From Blastocatellia bacterium (GTDB lineage Bacteria > Acidobacteriota > Blastocatellia > Pyrinomonadales > Pyrinomonadaceae), in assembly GCA_013697915.1 (NCBI GenBank), contig JACCVY010000041.1, positions 36,360 through 100,359 of the forward strand: a stretch of DNA of 64,000 nucleotides. Reading direction: 5' to 3'. Each line of letters starts with the position of its first letter. Positions within the stretch are counted from its first letter, which is position 1. A model generated the notes under the pieces. It saw only the letters and a program-made list of their open reading frames with translations. It was not told the origin of the DNA and did no database searches. A program made the translations under genes and the position numbers. Below, in pieces: positions 58,429-64,000 of this stretch.

Positions 58429-61146
58429 TTACAATTCTGTGGCCGCAACCTTCTCGACTATGTACGCCTCGATCTGGTCGCCAACCTTGACGTCGTTAAA
58501 GTTTTCCAGGCCGATACCGCATTCGAAGCCTTCACGCACTTCCGAAACGTCGTCTTTGAAACGACGCAGCGAAGCGATGTTGCCTTCCCAGCTGACGACG
58601 CCATCACGAATCAAGCGCGCGCGTGCGTTGCGGCGAATGTTGCCGTCGACGACCATCGAACCGGCGACCACACCTGCTTTGGGAACGCGGAAAACTTCGC
58701 GCACGTCCGCCTTGCCGATGATGCGCTCTTTTTCAATGGCATCGAGCATACCGATCATGGCCGCGCGAATTTCTTCTTCAACTTTGTAAATGATCGAGTG
58801 CAGCCGTATGTCCACACTCTCTTGCTTGGCGAGATCGGCAGCGCGCGATCCCGGCCTCACGTTGAAACCGATTACCACAACCGCGGAAACAGCCGAGCCT
58901 GCTTGCGTGGCTGAAGCCAGCAGCACGTCAGACTCAGTAATCGCGCCGACGCCGGAACGAATAACTTTCACCTTGACTCGATCAGTGGAAAGTTTTTGCA
59001 AGGTGGATTTAAGAACTTCGACTGAACCCTGCACGTCCGCCTTGATAACAACCAAAAGCTCCTTGACTTCGGTTTCGCCCAGCGCTTCGATACCGCGCTT
59101 GGTCGATTGCATCAGCGTGGCCTGACGGTTCATCATCTGCCGATGACCCGATATTTGTTGAGCGCGAGTGATGTCGGCAACAACCTGAAAACTTTCACCC
59201 GCCTGGGGCACGCCCTGTAACCCGAGCACTTCAACCGGTGTGGCCGGCGCCGCTTCAGTGATCGCTTCGCCCTTGTCGTTGAACATCGCGCGCACGCGGC
59301 CAAAAATCTGGCCCACGATAAACGGCTCGTGAACATGCAATGTGCCTTGTTGCACTAAAACCGTTGCGACCGCGCCGCGGCCACGATCCAATTTCGCTTC
59401 CAACACGACCCCAGAAGCGAGACGCGTCGGACTGGCGCGCAGGTTGAGAATGTCTGAAGTCAACAGAATCGTTTCCAGCAGTGTGTCGAGGTTCTCGCGT
59501 TTCTTGGCAGAGACCTGAACTATTTCCGTCTCGCCGCCCCATTCCGCCGGCGACAAACCATGCTGGGCCAATTCCTGCCGCACGCGATCGGGATTCGCAT
59601 CGGGCTTATCCATCTTGTTGATAGCGACCACAATCGGGACATTTGCGGCGCGAGAGTGTTCGATAGCTTCGATCGTTTGCGGCATAACACCGTCATCAGC
59701 AGCCACCACCAGCACGACCACGTCGGTTGCTTTTGCACCACGCGCGCGCATCAGCGTGAAAGCCTCATGACCCGGTGTGTCGAGAAAGACCACGCGGCGA
59801 AACTCACCGGGATTGTCTGGGCTGGGAACCTGAACGCTATAGGCGCCGATGTGTTGTGTGATGCCGCCGGCTTCGCCCGCTGCAACTTCAGTCGCACGAA
59901 TGGCATCGAGCAGAGAAGTTTTGCCGTGGTCAACGTGGCCCATGACCGTGACGACCGGTGCGCGCGGCAGCTCGACATCGTCTGCATCGGCGGCGATCAA
60001 TTCTTCAAATTCTTCTTCTGCGACCATCTCTTCAAACGGCACAAACGTAACTTCGTAACCAAAGCGTTTGCCGAGATCGACTGCAACATCGTCGTTAAGC
60101 GGTTGGTTTATAGTCGCAAAGACACCGCGTTGCAGCAGCAGAGTCACAACGTCTTTTGGTTTGATACCGAGTTTCTCCGCAAACTCTTTCACAGTCGTGC
60201 CTTCAACCAAACGCACCGGTTTGATCTCACCGGGAATCGCGTCCTCGAGCCGGCCCGCGATGCGGTCTTCCAGCGAGAGGGCTTTCGGCGGCGGAATAAA
60301 GTCGCCCTTATCAAAGCGTCCGCCTTTTCCTTCGGCTTTGCGACCGCCACGCGTAGGTGCGCGGCGAGAGCGCCGGCGCCCAGCATCGGGCGGGGGAATA
60401 TAAGTAGTTTGCGGTGTGGCTGTTTCCCCGGGCGTGCCCATGCGTTCAGTTCGCGACAAGGGCGTGCGTTCTCTGACGCGAGTGCCGGCGCGGTCGACTC
60501 GCTCGCGCGGCGTGACAAGGGGCGCTACCACCGGGGAAGGAGCGCGCTCGCCCGGCCGAATGCCCGCGTTCAAAGCAGCAACCGTAGGACGCAGGACTCT
60601 TACTTGATGTGAAGGCGCGGGAATAGTTGCAGCCGGTCCCGCCGCTACGACTTCGGCGGTTGCCGCTTCCACGGGAGCGCCATTCGCGCCAGGCATTTCG
60701 GCGCCGGTTTCGGTTTCCGATAAGACAGTTGTCTCGGCTTCAGCGGGTAGCGGCGCACGCGCGGCCGGCGTCAGTTTCTTTACGAGTCTCGCGGGTGTGG
60801 CGGGCTTCGGCTCAGGCTGGCTGGTTGTGGCCGGCTCGGCTTCTGGTTCAGGACTGGCAATGACAGCTTCTGCTGATGCGGCAAGCGGTTCTTCCGAAAC
60901 CTCGGCGGCAGGCAGTTCTTCAACCGCGCGCTCGGCTTTCTTTACGACTCGAACGCCGCGCTTAACGACAGCTTCCTTCTTGGGGAAATATTTATTTCGG
61001 ATCTTCTCTGCCAACTCTTTCGAAACAGAGTTGGAAGGAACGCTGACGTCCACACCTTCGCGCCGCACTTCTTCGATGAGGCGCTTAGTGTCCAGCTTTA
61101 ACTCTTTGGCGAGATCGTAAATACGAATCTTAGAGGTAACGCTCAT
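58429..61146 (-). CDS. infB: Translation initiation factor IF-2
   Basis: IF-2 is the GTPase that positions fMet-tRNA on the 30S subunit. The 905-aa protein has the N-terminal IF2_N domain ([20 protein letters not shown]), a roughly 300-residue Ala/Pro/Glu-rich linker with an Arg/Gly-rich segment, and the G domain (about 400-570) with [28 protein letters not shown] and [14 protein letters not shown]-Tu-like domains follow, with the C-terminal fMet-tRNA binding domain including [24 protein letters not shown] precedes the ATG. It is 166 bp downstream of nusA; the usual ylxR between them is missing. Confidence 0.97.
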   Translation of the reverse strand: MSVTSKIRIYDLAKELKLDTKRLIEEVRREGVDVSVPSNSVSKELAEKIRNKYFPKKEAVVKRGVRVVKKAERAVEELPAAEVSEEPLAASAEAVIASPEPEAEPATTSQPEPKPATPARLVKKLTPAARAPLPAEAETTVLSETETGAEMPGANGAPVEAATAEVVAAGPAATIPAPSHQVRVLRPTVAALNAGIRPGERAPSPVVAPLVTPRERVDRAGTRVRERTPLSRTERMGTPGETATPQTTYIPPPDAGRRRSRRAPTRGGRKAEGKGGRFDKGDFIPPPKALSLEDRIAGRLEDAIPGEIKPVRLVEGTTVKEFAEKLGIKPKDVVTLLLQRGVFATINQPLNDDVAVDLGKRFGYEVTFVPFEEMVAEEEFEELIAADADDVELPRAPVVTVMGHVDHGKTSLLDAIRATEVAAGEAGGITQHIGAYSVQVPSPDNPGEFRRVVFLDTPGHEAFTLMRARGAKATDVVVLVVAADDGVMPQTIEAIEHSRAANVPIVVAINKMDKPDANPDRVRQELAQHGLSPAEWGGETEIVQVSAKKRENLDTLLETILLTSDILNLRASPTRLASGVVLEAKLDRGRGAVATVLVQQGTLHVHEPFIVGQIFGRVRAMFNDKGEAITEAAPATPVEVLGLQGVPQAGESFQVVADITRAQQISGHRQMMNRQATLMQSTKRGIEALGETEVKELLVVIKADVQGSVEVLKSTLQKLSTDRVKVKVIRSGVGAITESDVLLASATQAGSAVSAVVVIGFNVRPGSRAADLAKQESVDIRLHSIIYKVEEEIRAAMIGMLDAIEKERIIGKADVREVFRVPKAGVVAGSMVVDGNIRRNARARLIRDGVVSWEGNIASLRRFKDDVSEVREGFECGIGLENFNDVKVGDQIEAYIVEKVAATEL

Positions 61147-61312
61147 GCACTCCTTTTCAAACGCCGCTAATTCTTTCGGCGTCTGGCTTCGACAAGTGAT
61201 TAAAGAACTCTCGCCCTCAAACCACCCGTTGAAGCAGTGTCAGTGCACTGCGCAATAGTGGCCGGGAAGCGAACAAGGCAACACGCCGGTAAAACCAGCG
61301 CCTGTGCCGCTA
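61147..61312. other. nusA-infB gap
   Basis: A 166-bp gap with no ORF for YlxR/RnpM or L7Ae-like protein, which often stand here. ACGCCG/CGGCGT (61162-61183) and CAGTGTCAGTGCACTG are small imperfect hairpins. Confidence 0.5.
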
Positions 61313-63088
61313 CTAATTTGCCGCATCTGAGGAAGCATCCTGCTTCTCTTCGTCAGTGCTCTCGCTCGCTGCGGCATCTTCTAAAATAGCGGGAGCTGAG
61401 TTTTCAGTTTCGTCAGCAGATAATTCCGACGCGAGTTGCTCGTCAATAAGCTCTTCGCTCACAAATTCGCTGACACCTTCCAAAGCGGCCGCGCCGCTTG
61501 AAGTCACTTCCGGAGACGGCGTGATCGTGTCCGGGCGCAAATCGCGGCCGGCTCCCTGCAATCCGAGTTCGTCCTCCGAAAATGCTTCGGCTTCAGTCAA
61601 GGCGACCGGATCAGCCGATTCCTGTGCCAGGATGTCGGCCTCGGCCCTGAAGGGAATTCCGTTTGCCACTGCCTCGTCGTAACCGGCAGCGGTCATCTCT
61701 CGAGATGGCTCGACGTCGCCGGCTTCGATGTTTTCATCGAATTCAGCGGAAGCCGCATGCTGTTCGACAGCTTCGCCTTCTTCGCCGCCGGCTGGCACTT
61801 CGCCCTCTTGCAGTCTTTTGTCGCGCATTGCAACTACGGCCTGGGCGGCGCTGAGAATATTTTCAGCTTCGTCCAAACTCACATCCAGAAACTCAACCAG
61901 ATCATCAACAGAAGTTTGGGCCAGCGCATCGATGTCGTTGATGCCGTGTTCACCGAGTGCGTCAGTTTGCTGGGCAGTAACGCCCTCGATGGCTGAAAGC
62001 GGAACCGATTCGCCGGAAGCAATCAGCGCGCCCATCTGTTCGGTAACTTCGCGCTTAATTTCTTCTTCACTGCGAATATCAATGTTCCAGCCGACTAGCT
62101 TGGTGGCCAGCCGAACGTTCTGGCCACGCTTACCAATCGCCAGTGAAAGCTGATCTTCATTGACGATTACTTCCATTTGCCTTTGTTCAATGTCGGTTAT
62201 ACGCACCTGATTGACTTTGGCGGGCGATAAAGCGTTAGCGGCAAACACCGAAGGCTCGTCGGACCATTCGATGATGTCAATTTTTTCCCCGCGCAACTCG
62301 CGAATGATCGCCTGCACGCGTGAACCCTTCATGCCAACGCAGGCGCCGACAGGATCGACGTCGCGCTCGTTGGAAGTAACCGCAATCTTGGCGCGCTCGC
62401 CCGGCTCGCGTACGCAGGATTTGATCACGACCGTGCCGTCGTAGATTTCCGGCACTTCCATCTCAAACAATCGCAAAAGCAGTTCCGGCGAAGTGCGCGA
62501 AACTTCTACCTGCGGGCCTTTTGATTCTTTCGAGACGTTATTGATAACTACCCGGATGCGCTCGCCCTGATTCCACTGTTCGCCGCGTGATTGTTGTGAA
62601 CGAGGGAGGATAGCTTCGAGGTTGCCGAGGTCAACGATAATATTGCCGCGCTCGAATCGTTTGACGTAACCATTTACGAGGTCGCCGATCTTGTCGACAT
62701 ACTGCTCGTAAACATTGCTCCGGACCGCGTCTCTGACTTTTTGAAACAGGATTTGTTTGGCTGTCTGCGCGGCAATACGTCCCAACTCTTCCATCGGCAG
62801 CGGCAACAGCAGCGCGTCGCCTAGTTCCACTTCGTCGCCTGCCAGCTCGCGCGCTTCCTCGATCGAAAGCTCAGTAGCTCCGTTCGCCACCTCATCAACT
62901 ACCACCTTCGAGGCTGAAAGCTCTATGCCGGTTTCCGGGTTCCAATCAACCTGGATATCTTCGCCTGAGCGAAATTGTTTCTTCGCTGCCGCGCGCACAG
63001 CTTCCTTCATTGCGTCGATGACGAGGTCGCGTTCGATACCCTGTTCCTGGCAAAGCGCCTCGATGTTTTGTGCGATGGATGAACTCAT
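61313..63088 (-). CDS. nusA: Transcription termination/antitermination protein NusA
   Basis: NusA binds RNA polymerase and controls pausing, termination and antitermination. The 591-aa protein has the N-terminal NusA domain, S1 (VNGYVKRFERGNIIVDLGNL), KH1/KH2 (GACVGMKGSRVQAIIRELRG, AIGKRGQNVRLATKLVGWNI) and two short helix-hairpin-type repeats (about 345-420). A long acidic tail from about 430 on (Glu/Ala/Ser-rich) is lineage-specific. It is followed by infB and preceded by rimP. Confidence 0.96.
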   Translation of the reverse strand: MSSSIAQNIEALCQEQGIERDLVIDAMKEAVRAAAKKQFRSGEDIQVDWNPETGIELSASKVVVDEVANGATELSIEEARELAGDEVELGDALLLPLPMEELGRIAAQTAKQILFQKVRDAVRSNVYEQYVDKIGDLVNGYVKRFERGNIIVDLGNLEAILPRSQQSRGEQWNQGERIRVVINNVSKESKGPQVEVSRTSPELLLRLFEMEVPEIYDGTVVIKSCVREPGERAKIAVTSNERDVDPVGACVGMKGSRVQAIIRELRGEKIDIIEWSDEPSVFAANALSPAKVNQVRITDIEQRQMEVIVNEDQLSLAIGKRGQNVRLATKLVGWNIDIRSEEEIKREVTEQMGALIASGESVPLSAIEGVTAQQTDALGEHGINDIDALAQTSVDDLVEFLDVSLDEAENILSAAQAVVAMRDKRLQEGEVPAGGEEGEAVEQHAASAEFDENIEAGDVEPSREMTAAGYDEAVANGIPFRAEADILAQESADPVALTEAEAFSEDELGLQGAGRDLRPDTITPSPEVTSSGAAALEGVSEFVSEELIDEQLASELSADETENSAPAILEDAAASESTDEEKQDASSDAAN

Positions 63089-63170
63089 TGAGCTGTACTG
63101 TCTCCGCTGGCTCGGACGCCAAAGTTGCCGCGTCGTTTGAGCCTATTCAATTGTTATTCAGTTGTAAGTT

Positions 63171-63192
63171 GCACGCGTTTCATAACGCGTGC
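63171..63192. promoter_or_regulatory. Perfect hairpin between rimP and nusA
   Basis: GCACGCGTT-TCAT-AACGCGTGC, a 9-bp stem with a 4-base loop, in the 120-bp gap. On the transcribed strand no T-run follows, so it may be a processing or attenuation site of the nus operon rather than a terminator. Confidence 0.5.
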
Positions 63193-63208
63193 CGTCGTTA
63201 TCCCCGAG

Positions 63209-63703
63209 TCAATTCGCCTTCGCGCGGCGAAGCTCCTGTTCAAAGTCCATTTCCAGGTTGGCTTTGGAAACTGAATCGAAAGGAATTATCACGCGGCCGC
63301 TGGTGCGATCTTCTATCGCCACATCATCGCCTGCGATACCTAAAAGCCTGCCGCGAAAGTTTCTTTGGCCGCCGATAGGATTGCGCGTCTTTATCTTTAC
63401 GAGATTGCCCGCAAAGCGTTCGTAATCGTCACGCTTGTAAAGGCCTCTCTCCAAACCCGGCGAAGAAACCTCCAGCGTATAGGAAGCATGAATGAAGTCT
63501 TCGACGTCGAGGACGGTGCCAACGTGGAAACTAACCTCCGAACAATCTTCGTGAGTTACACCGTTTGGCTTGTCAATAAAAACGCGCACAATGGGTTTGT
63601 TATCGGGCCCGGCCACTTCGACGTGCACCAGCTCGACTCCGTGATCGATTGCCACTTGCTCGGCGATCGCCCGAACATGCTCTTCAACCGAACCTGCTCC
63701 CAC
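63209..63703 (-). CDS. rimP: Ribosome maturation factor RimP
   Basis: RimP is needed for 30S maturation. The 164-aa product starts at GTG 63703, 6 nt after GGAGG; the frame continues to 63763 but that part has no RimP similarity. Conserved parts: GVELVHVEVAGPDNKPIVRV and FIDKPNGVTHEDC, then YTLEVSSPGLERGLYKRDDY and the C-terminal SH3-like strands. First gene of the rimP-nusA-infB-rbfA-nrnA-cobO order. Confidence 0.93.
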   Translation of the reverse strand: MGAGSVEEHVRAIAEQVAIDHGVELVHVEVAGPDNKPIVRVFIDKPNGVTHEDCSEVSFHVGTVLDVEDFIHASYTLEVSSPGLERGLYKRDDYERFAGNLVKIKTRNPIGGQRNFRGRLLGIAGDDVAIEDRTSGRVIIPFDSVSKANLEMDFEQELRRAKAN

Positions 63704-63889
63704 TGTCAACCTCCAAAAAACCTCTCGCCCAAAATAAAAAGTGGGCGCGAACCCACCGGACAAAACCGCCGCGCTTCGAGCAAGTTGTGGATTATACGAG
63801 AAGGCTACAAGGGACGCAAGTTGACCACAGAGTGTGGGAAGTCAGCGTGGAGGCTAGGAAAAAATGAGGACACCCAGAAGGAGATCAAT

Positions 63890-63952
63890 TTACTGGACCG
63901 CGGGTTACTGGGACCGCGGGTTACTGGGACCGCGGGTTACTGGGATCGCGGG
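63890..63952. repeat. 16-bp tandem repeat upstream of rimP
   Basis: The unit TTACTGGGACCGCGGG occurs almost four times in tandem (first copy lacking a G, last copy with GATCGCGGG), followed by CGTCTCGCCCGC, which pairs with GCGGGCG. It lies about 190 bp upstream of rimP, and the 297 bp right of rimP hold no gene up to the window end. Confidence 0.75.
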
Positions 63953-64000
63953 CGTCTCGCCCGCAAAGGCAACGGCTCCATCGATATTCACTAATGTCCC

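Noticed and set aside
1..64000. tRNA, rRNA and known riboswitches
   Set aside because: No T-loop/acceptor pairs, rRNA blocks or clear riboswitch cores were noticed by eye; a covariance search would be needed to exclude them firmly.

Overview
The window looks like a piece of an Acidobacteriota chromosome, most likely class Blastocatellia. This is inferred from gene content and style: a VWFA-related (TIGR03436-like) protein, a CadC-type winged-helix regulator fused to TPRs, VIT/VWA and M16 pairs, BNR-repeat and FecR-like secreted proteins, many start codons other than ATG, moderately high GC, and intergenic gaps packed with inverted repeats. No 16S or other decisive marker is present.

Left part (1-11.3 kb): a cell-division block, all on +, with the tail of murB, then ftsQ, ftsA and ftsZ. 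After a terminator come an Hfq-like Sm protein with a long N-terminal extension, pdxA, a CheY-like receiver, a GspG-like secreted protein, a second response regulator and valS. From 11.3 to 15 kb lie two secreted proteins and an XdhC-type molybdoenzyme-maturation pair with a DUF962/Mpo1-like gene between them. An IS481-like remnant sits inside a miniature inverted-repeat element in the same stretch.

Middle part (15-36 kb): loosely packed accessory DNA. It holds small secreted NTF2-like proteins, MddA-like methyltransferase, a STAS protein, an alpha/beta hydrolase, membrane proteins, a CadC-TPR regulator, DUF72, GAF, MFS and VIT-VWA genes and a BNR-repeat protein. Between them are gene fossils (VOC, a luciferase-like monooxygenase tail, a frameshifted Y1 transposase, a frameshifted secreted protein) and many repeats.

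Right part (37-53 kb): a translationally coupled M16 protease pair, an S41 protease, an XRE regulator with an ImmA/IrrE-like partner, a GAF-SpoIIE phosphatase, PilT, a VWFA-related protein, a FecR-like protein, a GntR regulator, a CrtI-like oxidoreductase and a CPBP protease. From 53 to 64 kb the genes run leftwards as housekeeping clusters: rimP-nusA-infB-rbfA-nrnA-cobO, then accD-folC-Nudix. No tRNA, rRNA or CRISPR array was seen.

The most unusual signal is in the gaps rather than the genes. At least seven families of short 'word' repeats (7-10 bp words, repeated with small variations and often mirrored as an inverted copy) fill intergenic gaps. Three consecutive junctions of the infB-rbfA-nrnA-cobO run carry three different families, and at rbfA and the DUF72 gene the words run into the reading frame. 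Alongside them are multi-hairpin REP-like clusters, a 144-bp MITE-like family in three copies (one split by the IS remnant), and a Y1 (HUH) transposase whose catalytic tyrosine is separated from its HUH motif by a one-base frameshift.
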